This document shows, piece after piece, positions 33,501 to 46,900 of a stretch of DNA of 64,000 nucleotides. A model generated the notes under the pieces. It ran no database searches and was not told where the DNA came from. It saw only the letters and a list, made by a program, of their open reading frames with translations. The position numbers were made by a program, and so were the translations under genes. The stretch is from Struthio camelus (lineage: Eukaryota > Chordata > Aves > Struthioniformes > Struthionidae): positions 427,017 to 491,016 of the forward strand of contig NC_090956.1 of the NCBI RefSeq assembly GCF_040807025.1. Reading direction: 5' to 3'. Positions within the stretch are counted from its first letter, which is position 1, and each line of letters starts with the position of its first letter.

Positions 33501-36500
33501 TCCTTCTGGTTCTCAAGACGACATATTCCTGTCACTGAGTGACCAAGCTGGCCTATTCTGTCACTGGATGCATTACTTCCTGGGCTGTAAAGTCCTCCGT
33601 GGAGGTAGGACCCTCTAGTTTTTCAAGTTTGTGACTGCGATCAAGCAGTCACCGTGAGCTCTCCATGATGTGGGTATGATGGCATGTGCCATCAGTGAAT
33701 CCTCATATGTGCCATAGCCAGTGCATCACAGTGTGAAAGGACTATCGTTTTTGCCACCCTTCATCTCCTTCCCTCCTTTCCCCTAGTTACAGACAATGGG
33801 TATAGCTACTACTCTATTACCCTGCTTTTTGATGTCCTGTGCATCTCCTAGATGCACTTTCTTCCTGAAGAAAAGCTGATTCTTGTTCCTTTGAGCCCGG
33901 ACCAAATAGCAGAGCTTTCAGTACTTTAGAGAAAGCCCTTCCTTTTGAGATACACTGTTTGCATCTTATACCACTTGGACCAGTACCTAAAAGCCTCTGA
34001 ATGGCTCAAAGGGAAAATCAAAACAAGTGGCTTTGCTCCACCTACCATGCTGCTTCAGCCAGAGGAGAGGTGTCTTGCTCCCTATGCCACGTGCACTCCT
34101 CAGACTCCACATCAGCTACTGCACTTGGCACACTGGCATGGCATCCAGGAAGTGCAGAAGTTTGTTGCTAAGGAGTAATTCAGGTAGATGCTCTTAGGAT
34201 GTTCTATCTTGAGTATCTTCAGAAAGAGAGGACGTTTTTCTTCCTTGCTGAAGTGACGTTCTTCATGTGCCTGTTTATGAAAACTAGTCCAAATTACTCT
34301 CCACGCAGCAGGATTGTGCTGCACACCAGTAATGAATTAATAGCAGCTCCTGAAGAGGGCAGCATGGATTAGCTGATGCTCCTTCACATGGCATTGCACT
34401 TTATATTCCAACCATGTCTAAGGCAGAGCTAGTGAAATGTAAAAGAGCATTGAAAGAATTGGTAGTAAAATTCTTGGCTCTGTGATAAGATGCCTGGATT
34501 GAGCAGACAGAGTTATCCCCATTCCTGTTACTATAGGTGAATATGCCTCTCACCAGCAGCTTTGCTACCTTGCCACAAGCTGTGTCTGACATGAAAATGA
34601 ATGTTGCTGTACAGCCTGTGTGACCTGCCTGCAGGGTGGCCCCGCTCTGTTGTCCAGCAGAGTGCACAGACACAGAAGGGAGCATGCAGAAAACCCCAGC
34701 TGAACCCCATCCTAGTGTATTTCCACCATATTATGCGATTTGCCATGTTAGTTCTTTATTCCCTTTTATTCAGAGTGAGGAACCCCTACCGCTCACATCT
34801 GTGCACTTTAAAAGAGCTATTTTGTAATAACTGCATTGTCAACACTTATATTTTGTTTTTAATAAACCAAACTGCAGCATATCACCTTACTGTTTCTTAA
34901 CTGCATGTCCCCATTTCCCAAGCAGCCTGTTCTATTTTGGACTTCAAACTGCTGATTTATCTGTATTACAAATTTTGAAAATTTGAATCTGTGGTACTTT
35001 ACAGTTGCACAGTTAAAATAAAGAGTCAGAGAATGGAAAAGTTAAGGTTCGAACAGTGACATTAACCCAAAAGCAGAATTCTGTCTACTTTACAGTAATC
35101 AGGGGCACAGTAAACTGCACGGCAAACTGGGAAAACACTGCAAACCAGTAATTCCACTGACTTAATGCTGTACCCCTTTTATCCTTTCTGCGCTCACACT
35201 TTTTTTCGTCAAGAAAAAAAAAATCTGATATCTTTTTAAAACCAAAAAGGATGAAAAGAAGAAAAAGTGAAAAGGGCCTGGTTTGCACTTCCTTGCAGAG
35301 CTGAAATTGTCCCAGCTGGTCTGAGTGATGGGGTTCTCTGATCTATCACAGAGAGCTGTTGCTCAGTGGCCTCCTTTGCACCGAGTGTCTCAGAGACAGC
35401 CATTCTTGATGTAGGCACATTTTCCAGAGACTTTTGGGGGGTCTTTGTTACTTTCTAGCAACAGCATGAGAGCCCGGTAAGCTGGCAGGGCAGAATGGTG
35501 TAGTGATATGAGGGGAAGAGTTCCCCTGAGGTTTGTATGGAGAAATCCCATTTTCTTCCTCTATGCACAGATTAATGATGTTCTTTGTATGATAGTTGGA
35601 CCTGACAATGTCACTCTGGCAGAAGACAGAGCTCATACTTTCCCAGAGCTTGTCAGTGATGCTGGGAAGGGGGTATGGTGAAGACCTGGAGTTAGTCCAT
35701 AAGATGGAAGAGACTAGGCAGTTAGCATAAGTCAATATCAAACCTTCTCAGTACACTTTTTACTTAGGAGATTTATTGCATCTGCAGCTACTTCTGGAGT
35801 CTCCCTGCTGTGGGGAACTGTTCTCTGTATTGTAGATGATAGCAGGGTGAGAAGCGTACCAGAGAAATAGCTGTAGCTGATTGTGGTAGGAAGTTAAACA
35901 ATCGCAGCGGTTTCTTTTGTTCTTGGTATGTTTGTTTTTTTTTTTTTTTTTTGATTTAATATTTGCTTTCTGTTCTTCTTTCCACAGAAACCCGACAGAA
36001 TTATCCAATAAATAGCTCTCACCTTAGGAGATGAGATGTTCGGAACCATCTAATGAAAATTTTTTCTCTTCTAGAAGCTAATTAACCAGTACTCTATTAG
36101 CAAAGCCTTGTATCTTTCCCCGTTCTCTGACATGACATTTTTGCTTGCTCTTTACTGTATGTTTCCCTCTATTTAAAAGATTGATCCTGTTTATCAGATG
36201 AATTTTGCAACTCCAGAGTTATTGACAGGTTGTTGTTAAGCACTGATGACATGCTCAGGTGTGGAAGGCAAACAAAATAACAAAATGAAAATGCAAGTTC
36301 ACTAAACCAAAGAGTTTGCACAATGACAGGGCATGAAATGCTTTTCACTGAGAGGAAGCATTGGGAGACCGATAGGAAAGAATCAACTTAATAAATGAAT
36401 TCTGGGACTTTGGTGCCTGGCTGTCTGCAAGTAACAAACAAACAGCCTTCTTCCTCAAAGTAGAAACCAGAACGGGTTTAAGACTACCACAAGCCTGGAA

Positions 36501-39500
36501 AATCATGTGGAGGAACTTGTGACATCCACATAAATATCAGATGAACTGATCAGGATTAATGTTAGTAGGAGTAATACCAGTGGATATTGCAATGATTAGG
36601 CTATTATTGTAGTGAGTTTTCTGGGGAGGATGATGACAGGTGATTTATATGCTGTACAGATATTTCCTCTGTGTATCCAAATGATAAGCAACTCTGGCAC
36701 CTTACTGCAAAACAGTTGGGACTTTTTCTTACTCCTGAAGTTGCCCAGAACGTGTGTCTCTTCAAACTAGCTGGCATGAAGTTAATAGACAGGAACGGAG
36801 AGAGGGCTAGGTAGAGGAAAAGGATGCTGATGTTTCTTTCCATAGTTGCTTGGGAAACTTTGGGAAGGAGGGCAAGCCAGGGAGCTGTTGTGAACCTAGC
36901 CCTAAGAAGCTTTCCTGCCTCACTGATTGAGGAAAAATGGGGAGAACTGCATTTGGAGATATTGGACAGCTTCACAAGCACCATAATACACATAGGCAGT
37001 AAAGTGATGAAGCATTGACCGCTGTTTTACTGTCATGCTCTTGTCTGTCTGCTATGCAGGCATCAGCTGCTGTTTTCTGTTGTATTTAGAAGAAGTATAC
37101 CCAGTGGAATATAAACTTCCAGTGGTAAAGGCAGTTTCACACTGTATGCGTGTATAGCATTTGGCTACAGAAGGCCATGATGTGACTGCCAGGAGCCACT
37201 ATCATGTGTAATAACAATTACACAGGAAAAATGAGCAGCCTAAGGTAGTAGGGAAAAGTACAGTTTTCCATGCATGACTTTTCATCCTGCACCATTTTTT
37301 CTATGTCTTTTTTAAGCACTGACTTTAATTGTTGCTGACTAGGATGTAAAAATCACTACCCCGTACGCTTTCCACCATCTCTGTAGGCTGACAAGAGATA
37401 AGGAATTTGGGTGTTCTTGTGGACAGCCTGTTCTGCCAAAATCTTGTTAAACTGTTCAGAACAAATTTCTTTTTCTCTAGAACTGAATTCAGAGAACAGG
37501 GAAAACTACAGGGGTAGTTAAGGGTTACAAAAATGATGCAGCATTTGAGGCTCTCATTGCAGATATTGGAAGCTCTTCTGTTGTATTGTTGGCAGTGAGC
37601 AGGACAGCAGCAAGCAGCTGAAATTCTGTTCTGCTCTGCTCTATTCTGGCCTTTGTTTAATTGAGGGATACCTGGATCCTTTCCAGTGTCCCATTGTGTA
37701 CTTCTGAAGCAAGGTGGGTACCTGCATCCCATCTGCAGCCTCATTAGTTAAATAAGCAGCTTTCTACCTTTGCTGCCCACCATAGGGAAGGTAACACAAT
37801 ATCAGCATTATTCTCAGTTTCTATAATCAAATTAAATAATTAAATCAAATGCTTCATAATAATAATAATGATGATTTTTAGTGTAAGCCTGAAAACGTGG
37901 AAACAACTTCAAAGCACTTTAAACATTGAATTTTCTTTATAGACATTTCAGCTGCTTCCTTCTCATCCAGGATTGTTCATTTGTTCTTACTGCTGTGTGC
38001 TTTGCATGCTAAGAGCTGGGAAGCTCATAAGTGGGAGAGTGCCACAGATGCTGAGCAAGCCTCATTTTTTCAATTCCTGCAGCAGGTCAAGGTTAAATAG
38101 GGAGTTAAAAAGCCCAGGCTGACACTGCTGCCTAAAAAATGAAGTGTCATATGTTTCAACTGTACTTGTTTTGGGGTAGAATGAAATCCAAGGCAGCAGC
38201 ATTCAGGTAATAAAGTCCTGTCTGTACTTTGTTTTTCACATTGAGAAATGAGTTTGGGTAAAGTTTCCAGATAAAAGTAGCCAAACAGAACTATATTGAT
38301 ATTAATTTCCTTGGATTTTTTCATCATTTTGTGATTCCTGAACAGCGACAGCACTTTCTGTGACAGGCAAGATCCCTAGGCTCAGCAGCAGGTTAATCAC
38401 TAGACTCTTTTGTGTGGAAATACGGTAATTCCTTTCCTGCCGCCATAATTCTTGGTCCTTGATGATGTGGGCTTGTTAGAGCCCTGTGCGGAAGAGATGC
38501 TGTGTTCAGATTGTCATCTGGCAGAGGGGTAGTGTCCAGAGCCGATGCTGCTCACCTCTCCAGGAACTGATGATACATGCACAGGGACTGAGCACGAGAG
38601 GATGTGGCAGGCGGGACCCTGTGCTGGTTGTGCTTCTTAATTCTGTGAATTCAAAGCACTATAGATGAAGCATCAGTTTGGAAATATTAGTTTAGAAATG
38701 TATGTAACCCTGGACACAAGTACCTAGGGTTAATGTGTTATCAGTGTTAGACCAGAGAGCTTTATTACATGCTATTTAAGTCCTCAAACATATTTTTATG
38801 AAAAGTGTCCCCCATCAGTGCTTCTATCTTATTTTAAATAACCTGAAGCATGAAGGGCAGATGGTAATCTGCATTCCAGCAGACTCTGCTGTGCTACTTT
38901 GGCACTTGAAACCCAGAGGTTTTTTTGCACATTTGTTCAGGTGACTGTCATCTTTATGTACAGCTCTGAGGGTCTCTTGGCCTGATCCAGAATGGAAGTG
39001 TAGGCAGGCCAGACTTGATTAGTAATTATCTGCATACTGAACTTAATCTGATGCTTGAATTCATCTATTTTAAAAACTTTGATTAGAGTTTGCAGATATC
39101 TAGCTGATATGCAAATGCAAGACATGGAAGAGGCCTCAAGTACAAGGACAGCTTCTGCGACATGTTTGTGTTTTCCAGTGGCAGCATACCTACTGTAACC
39201 ATAGCATTTGTGAATAGAGAACAGTCAGTCTTGACAGGTTTGGAGTTTGAAATTACCCTTTCAGAGAGATTCTATCTTTGCTTAGCTTCTTCCTTAGTGC
39301 TTTTTGATTCGTATTGTTTTATTGCAGAATGAAATGGCTGATACAGTTCTAGATTAACTTTCTCTCTTCTGGGAGGCATAGGTTCTTTCTCTATGCAATA
39401 CAGATTAACCAAAGATCTCTACTGGGGAAATCAAATGGAATGCCCTGGCTAGTGGTAAAGACGTCTGGGAACTTTTTGTGTCATCCTACTGAAGCATACT

Positions 39501-40798
39501 AGGTCTATTGTCACCTGCTAAAGATCAATACGCTGCATTTAGTTCATTTCTTCTGTTTTGGAAATCAAATAAGAATACATGAACGCTGCCAAGGCCTTTT
39601 CATGGTGGCTGGCTAGCTCCGCAGTGGTCTAAATTGGTGCAGCCGCACAGACAAGAGTGGAGCTAGTATGATTTACACCAATTGTGAATCTGGCTTCCTG
39701 CACTCACAGTCTTTGTGCTCTGGGTTGGTTCTGCCCACCAGTAAGACAAACAGTTCAATTTTGCTGGGAAATGGGTCAGACCTGTTCCTTTGTTCAGTGT
39801 TGGATCAATAGAGCAGCGGTACTGTCTAGAGGCTCTAAACGTGGAGTTTAATAATAATTTTGCTAGCAGAACCCTGTGTACTAGAAAGGAGAGAAAGTGA
39901 GCTAGAATGCAAGCTCTTGTCATGTCTGTCTTCTGTGCTGTTAATGTGTCAGGCATGGACACTACACAGTGCATATACAGGAATGAGTTACATCTGTCTC
40001 TTCCTGGGTAGTGCTACTGAGATGAAATGACAATACAGCACAGCTGGACTAACATGACACTTAAAATCCTTATGGTTTAGTAAAGGGTAAGAAAGAACAT
40101 GTATACTGAGCATCTCAGAAGCTGTTGAGAAGGGGGGTGATGGATTTTGGGAGAACCACAACTGTCCATGGGGGTCTGCAGGAGCTATCCAGAGGCCTGC
40201 CTGACTAACAAAGAAATCTCTATCTAGCAGGGAAGAGGGTTTCCTCAGTCAGGACCTGCACAGAGCTGTGGGCCACTATTTCCACTTCTCTTCATGGATT
40301 CACCTTTTCTTCCATACAGCTATCTACATCTAACGTCTTTAGGAACAACTTTTGTAGCCTATTTCCAACACAAGGCTCAGATCCTGAATTACTGGCAGCT
40401 GCCTAAGTCACCAGGGGCCCAGGGAGGAGAGGTCTCTGCAGCCTGCAGAGCAGTTCAGGATCTCAAGGGCAGGGGAACCGCCTGCACCTTCTGAGAGGCA
40501 AGGGTAGTAAAGGCCATGGCTCTGACCATAATGCCTGGGTGAGACAGGGGGGCAACGTGAGACCATCTAGCCAGTGAACAGTGAATGTGTTTGCTGTGTA
40601 TAGTTGGCTGGTGGCTCCAAAGAGCCTCTTCCCTTCCCTATCTGCCTGATACTCTCAGCCACTCTTGACTCAGGATCCTTGCCTCTGCCCTTGCTGGTCT
40701 TCTGCTTTTGTTCTCTTTTTCAGCTAATCAGCCTGTCTTTTCTCTCTTAATCCTGCCATGGAAAACACTAACTGTATGTAATAAAATCAATGATATTG
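30600..40798. other. Intergenic desert, middle part
   Basis: About 10 kb without a supportable gene. Open frames are short, occur on both strands and carry no domain I recognise. The one clear low-complexity element is the T18 run at 35,935. AATAAA at about 34,859 is isolated and not tied to any exon. Confidence 0.7.
35935..35952. repeat. T18 homopolymer
   Basis: Eighteen T residues after TTTG. Read on the - strand this could be a retroposon poly(A) tail, but the sequence on the body side (35,953 upward) resembles nothing I know. Confidence 0.8.
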
Positions 40799-40955
40799 TT
40801 GTGGAGTTGTGGAGTCTCCTTCCCTGGAGATATTCAAAAGCCATCTGGACACAGTGCTGGGTAATGTGCTCTAGGTGACCCTGCTTGAGCTGGGAGGTGG
40901 ACTAGTTGATCTCCAGAGGTCCCTTCCAACCTCAACCATTCTGTGTTTTTGTGAT
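40799..40955 (+). mobile_element. CR1 LINE 3' end, heavily 5'-truncated, sense on + strand
   Basis: Only the terminal part of the element remains: GTGGAGTCTCCTTCCCTGGA, ATATTCAAAAGCCATCTGGA, GGTGACCCTGCTTGAGC and GATCTCCAGAGGTCCCTTCC. The tail ATTCTGTG then TTTTTGTGAT follows. The orientation is opposite to that of the copies at 6.5 and 28.5 kb. Confidence 0.92.
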
Positions 40956-43900
40956 ATTTCTACTCAGACTTTCCATTTCAGACAAACTAGTGGAGTTTGA
41001 GCAAGGCAAAGACAGCCCATAATTAACATTTCCTTTGGAAGTTCTTGAAGGTTGTCTCATTGTACAGAGCCACGAGGGCATGTCCTGTCTAGACAGGCTG
41101 GCTCACTGGCCCTTGGCTTGGCTACCGGGAGCCACTGAGCTTTGCTGGTTGCGGGTCTTTCTTTATAAGGGGATGCAGGGTAACAGCTTTAGCATGATGT
41201 CAGCTGGTTATGTTTAAAACCAGACTACATTGCTGGCCATGTTTCCAGATGTCCTCAGGTAAAGGTTGAACTTAGCAGCTCAAGCCATCCACTTTTCTGA
41301 GTCAAACTAATCTTATCCTATATCCTCTACACCTCCAAGTGGAGGCTCTGCAGTTCATTCAGACACGTGTAACTGCTTAGGCTGAAGACCTTGGTCTATT
41401 TTTTGCCTGTTGTTATTTTCTAATAAGCTTTCCTGTGACACAGCATTACACTAACATAATTAAAGCAAATATTATTTCTTGATAGAAAAATGAGTCTTCA
41501 CCCACCGAAATTATTACAATACATAAGCTTGAAAAACTTATTAACCATTAACATTTGTGTGCAATCCACATAACGTTTTTGCTACTAGTTAGCTCTTCAG
41601 GGTTGTTATTAAATTTGACTTGCTAGAAATGATTGCCAGTAGCCTAATTAAACAGTTAATAAATATATTAATGCAATTTACTTCAGTGTAATCAGAGACC
41701 TATAAAGTGCATTTTACCAAGTGGAAAATGTTAATATAGGCCCACACATTTGCACGTTTTCACACATTTTCAGCTCTGTAACATTACCTAGGCTGCTGGA
41801 CTGTGGAGACCAGGACTAAACCTGCCAGCGCCCTTAAAACAAGTGTGATTCCATGGTTTGTTCTGGGGCAAGAGGCTGGGCAAGTTGTGCTTTAACATAA
41901 CAGCTGTGCTGCTCCCAACCACTTTGTGTTCCAAGTTGAAGATGTTGCTGGTTTTGGAAGATGAATCCACATGTGGGCCAAACTCACTGTTGGTGCAAGC
42001 ACTGAGAGCTCCCGAAGAGCAGAATTGCGTGAGGATGTGCCTAGCTTTGGCAGTGATGAGGAGCTAGATAGCCAGGCTCTCTTGCTGCCTTGCTTATGTT
42101 CACCTGGCAGTGACTCACCTTCCCCAGTCTGGATTAGTGGCATGTGAACCTTGATGTTATCCTGAAGCCTGTTAAATGCATTAGCTTTACATTGTTTCCT
42201 CTGCAAGGAACCAAAGGGCTCTAGATATATTCTAATGATAAACATACTTACGTGCTACTGCAGAAAATAAGACCACAGCACCTACATGCATTTTTAGTTT
42301 TTCTTATCTTGTAATGCAGCTGAAACTTGGAAAAGCTGTTTGTGTTCATTATGAGGCTGGGGGTCTGGGTCTGTGTGCGTGCTCAGCGCCCTGTGGAACC
42401 TCAGATACAGCACATTGTTCAGTGTCTCAGTGTACAGGAAGCAGGGGCCAGTTAGTTAGTTGGTAGACCCTTACTGGTTTTGAGGGCAAAGGGCTATTCT
42501 GTCAGGTAACTAAAGGCAGAAGAATATTTGGAATGTAGAATCTGAAATGACAAATTCAAACTAAATACAGAGGGTGATGTTTTTACAGCAGCAATGGCTA
42601 TCATTGAGACAGATTGAGGAGTGCAATGCAGCTCAGACTTAATGTCTGCCTAGTAGAGCTGAAGATCTCCCTTCAGATGTTTCAGCAGAGCCAGGGGCTC
42701 TGAGCTAGATACAGGAAGCTGGTTGGATGAGGTTCTCTGTTTTTCCCTCTGCAGGAGTGCCACAGTAAGCACTTCCCAAAATGTAGCTTTACCTTTACCT
42801 CCGCTCCTGTCACAACATGCACAGAAGAACAAGCCGTCCCCAGGGAATCTGTGGCAGATCAGCTGCAACCACACAGTAGGTGTCCAGACAGCCAGTGTAC
42901 CCTGCATGTGCCCCTTGGGGAAGTACTGCACATCTCTCTGCATGCCACAAATCTGAGCAGTGTGATTGAGATGCTGGAGTAAGTGTTCATTAAAGCATCC
43001 CCTTCTCATGGACTTCTATTATGGGAATCTGTCAGTATGCTCTTTGCCTAGAGAAACTCAGCCCAAAAATTTGTGCACAAGTAGCAAACCTCTCTGGAGG
43101 CTTTTACCTTCTGCCTGTGACTATATTCCTGTGCATCTGTGGAGGACAGGCAGTTCTGATTAAATGACGGTATCTGAAAGCAACTAGTCCAAGAGCAATG
43201 CCGTTTGACTCGCACTGTTTTGCACCTTCTTGGAAGTCAGGAGCGTGAAAAACTCCCATGAGAAAGCCGTGGGTAACAGTCTGCCCAGCCCCAGGTTTCA
43301 AGATAGGACCGTGGGGAGGGCTGGGGAACTTCCAACTGTTCTGCTTAGCCAAATCTAAAAACTATGAACTGAATGAACACCGATTCCTAAATGCCAGCAA
43401 GACATGGTGCACAGATAAAACTACTCTGAGCTTTAGGTGCAGGATTTGCCAGAAACATGCTGTATGTCTGAATTTAGGGTCAAGCATCAAGAGTCGATTG
43501 TCAGAATGTGGGATCTGGAGACCCCGGGGCTCAGTTTCTGAGAGCTATTCGCCATGCACAGAGATCAGAAAACACATCACCTTTCTGCTCACCGAGCCCT
43601 TGCATTCATCATAGCCAATGCCTCGCTGAAGGTTAAAGGATGTCATCTGACAGTGTTTCAGGGGGTTTCTCTTTACTGACATGAAATCTCCAGCTTGGTG
43701 TGGACTGGTTGCCTCCCCCTTTTATTAGCTGCAGACTTACAAAGAGATGTTCATATTTTAAATATGGTGCAATGACATCAATAGTAATAATTATTGCATG
43801 CATCAAAGCTTTGGAGATTAGCCACGGATCATGCATCTCAATAGCAAATGGTTATAATAGCTCCATACGTGGAACATCAAAGTCTAAGGAAACATTGCTC

Positions 43901-46900
43901 TGTTATAAAAAATACATCAGAATGATCATCCCACTCCAAGCAAAGTGCAGAACTGCAGACGTGCACAGAACAAATGCCACACATTTCATACTCATTTGGG
44001 TGTTTCAAGTAGGGGAAAAATTGATTCCACAGCCCCAATTACCAATCCACATCTACTGAAGACTGTATTGAAATTATGAGATTTCATACCATATTAGGCT
44101 TAAATTGACTCCTCCTTCTGAAAATGTATTTATAATTAGGGCCTAGAAAAGCAAGAAGAAGCAGTATTTGGGGTTTTAACTTTTTATATGCTCCCTGGTA
44201 GAGGCAGAAATGGCTGAGATTGCATAAAATTCTTAAAACCATGATATTTCAAGTATCCTTTTGCTGAATTGAAATGGCTCTCTCTCAGATTAAAGAAACT
44301 GCACCGTTTTTTTCTGTGTTGGGAAAAAAGGTACTCCAAACTGAGAAAAGCACAAACTCTCTATATTGGGCGTTGGTACAGCTACTGGAATAAGAAAATG
44401 CAAAACGGTCACTAGAACAACAGACACCTCTGAACTCAGCAACGGAAATTCCCAATACAGTCATGCCGTTGTTTCTCCTCCCTCTTCACAGCTGTTTAGC
44501 TTGATCACTCCCCCAGCCCCAGTGAGACTAACAGCGTGCAGGATACAGTGCCATGCATGCTCTGATGACCCAATCAAAAGCTCAGCCAAGTCTGTGTCTC
44601 AGCTATGAGTCTGGAAGAAATCAGATCCTCATTAAAGTTTCAGAAAAATCTAACTGGATATGAGGATGGCATTCAAAAATGTGTTCAGGGGAAAACAAAT
44701 ATTGTTTTAACTTTATTAATAATTGATAAGTTGCCAGCAGAGATCCTCATAGCATTAAGGGAATTGAAAATTAAAGGCACAAAGACGCTACTTTAAGAAA
44801 ACATCTTGATAAATAATTAATATGGCATAGGCCTAGTGGAATCTGAAGAGAGTAGCTTTTAGCTTGTCTTGTCAAATCTAGGCTTTCTAATACCACAGTT
44901 TCTCCCAGAATGAGAATGTGGTCATTTTCATTGTATATCAGCAACAGCACTAGGTGTTTATGCTACTGAACTGAAATAATTTACTGGCTTCTGTATCAGT
45001 TGCCTGTGCTGAACCCCTAGGATCCTGAATAGCCCAGCTGAAGACCCAAAGATCATGGCTTTCTTAAATCAAGAGGGAAAAAGATTGTTAACTATTTGGA
45101 CAACAGAAGAGAACATTCTTCAGTATCTGTTTCAGGGAAACAAATGTTTGTCAGGGTCAAAATGGATCAGAGGAAGAGAGCCCATCAATGCCTCTTTAGC
45201 ATATGACATATAAATAGCTGGAGGAAATATAAAGGGATGTATAGCCCCCAGGAGCGGCTACTTTAAGTTTTTATCTGTCTAGAAAGGTACATTTTCGATG
45301 GCGAGACCAGTCTTGGGGGCTACACTGAATAATTCAGTGGCTGGCACTTCCCCTCTGCATTCTGTCTCATGAGGAGCTTAAGGACAACAAATAAAGCAAT
45401 CCAGCCTTCCACAGAGTACATGAAAAAGTCCATGAGTATAACTAAAGAAATGGTGGACATAAAATGTGCTAGCCAAATAAATATGGAATTTCTGCCTTCC
45501 CCTCCAAAGCGGCTCTTCACCACTACTCTGAGCAGATCCTGTGAGAAGCGGAGTTCAGAGACATGGCTGTAGAGTTCAACTGATGCACGTTTTGTGACAT
45601 GGCGTGATACCATAGTGTTAAAACAGAACACTGAACACTGTGTTAACTAGTAGAGCTTCTGCCATCTCTGAAAACCTGTGTATTCCTGAAGGATGTACGA
45701 GCTCTTTAAAGTCCCAGTTTATTCCAGCCCATTCCTATCTTTTAGGTTGTTATAATAAAGCAGCTAGTAAGTCAGGCATAATTGCTGGCAGGCATTTTAA
45801 TTTAAGAAACTGCACAAGAGCATCCATAGAACTGTATTTATCATTTCATTCTTTTAAATAAAGCAAAAGTGAATGCTGTTTCCTCATTACAAATATCTCA
45901 GTGTTTTACATGCAAAAGGTTTGTTGAGATTGATGGAATTCATAAACACCCTTTATTTACTACAACAAGGTTAATAATTAAGCAGAAAAGACAATATCCA
46001 TGGATGTTGTTATAAAAATAATTCTTGCCCTAGTTCCAGGCAGAAAGCCTATGTAAATTAGTGACTGAGAGTACAAGGATGATCCAGTAGAACTGTAAAG
46101 AGGAGTTCATTTTTTTTCTGGATAAAATAAATAAATTCAGACATTGCCTCAACATCTTGATGAAGCAATAGTCAGTGAGGGTTGGGATCCAAGGTCTTCT
46201 GAAGAGATCCTGGAAGCTCTGTGCTTTTTGGATGGTGCAGGATTGTATTTTATACTAAAATGAAATGTTACTATTAGAGTGTGCAAAATTATCCAAATTG
46301 CAGCTAAATGTATTCTGTTTCTGTGAAATATCCCTTTCACTGTTCCCCAGCACGTGGACCACATTCTGTGCACCTGCCCCATGCTGAATGAGAGTTCACT
46401 GTTCTTTCTTGCTACTGTGACCTGTGCTTGCTGTCTGCAGGCAGCAAAGTCTGGCCCTTGCTGAAACTGAAAGGTAAAGCTGGTGGACTGGCACCCACTG
46501 GGAAGGCAGGGCCTAGACAAGCCAGAGAAAGGGTTGTAGAATATTGCCTTTTGCCCTTAGTCCAAAGAAATGAGTTCTCTTGAAGGAGGATCCTTTGGTT
46601 TCAGTGCCAGTTTTTCGTCTCAGCTGCATTGCTGTCCCTCTCTCTTAATATTGCTCACCGAGCCCCTATTAGGGCTCAGCCAGGGAAATGGTCAGTGCAA
46701 TGGTTAAAGCAGAGCAATAGGGGAGGCCATAGGGAAGGGCCCTGAGCAACCAGTTGTGGTGGTCAGGGTGGGCTGCGAGTCCCATGTGGGAGGGCTGCTA
46801 CCCAGACAGCCTTGGAAACTTTCCATCTGAGGACCATGAAGGCCTGAACTGCTGCCCTGTTGGGAGAGGCTGGCTGTAAGACTGTGCCTTCCCCTGCTCT

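Noticed and set aside
35040-35080. GGTTCGAAC as a possible tRNA T-loop
   Set aside because: No acceptor stem, D-arm or anticodon arm can be formed around it.
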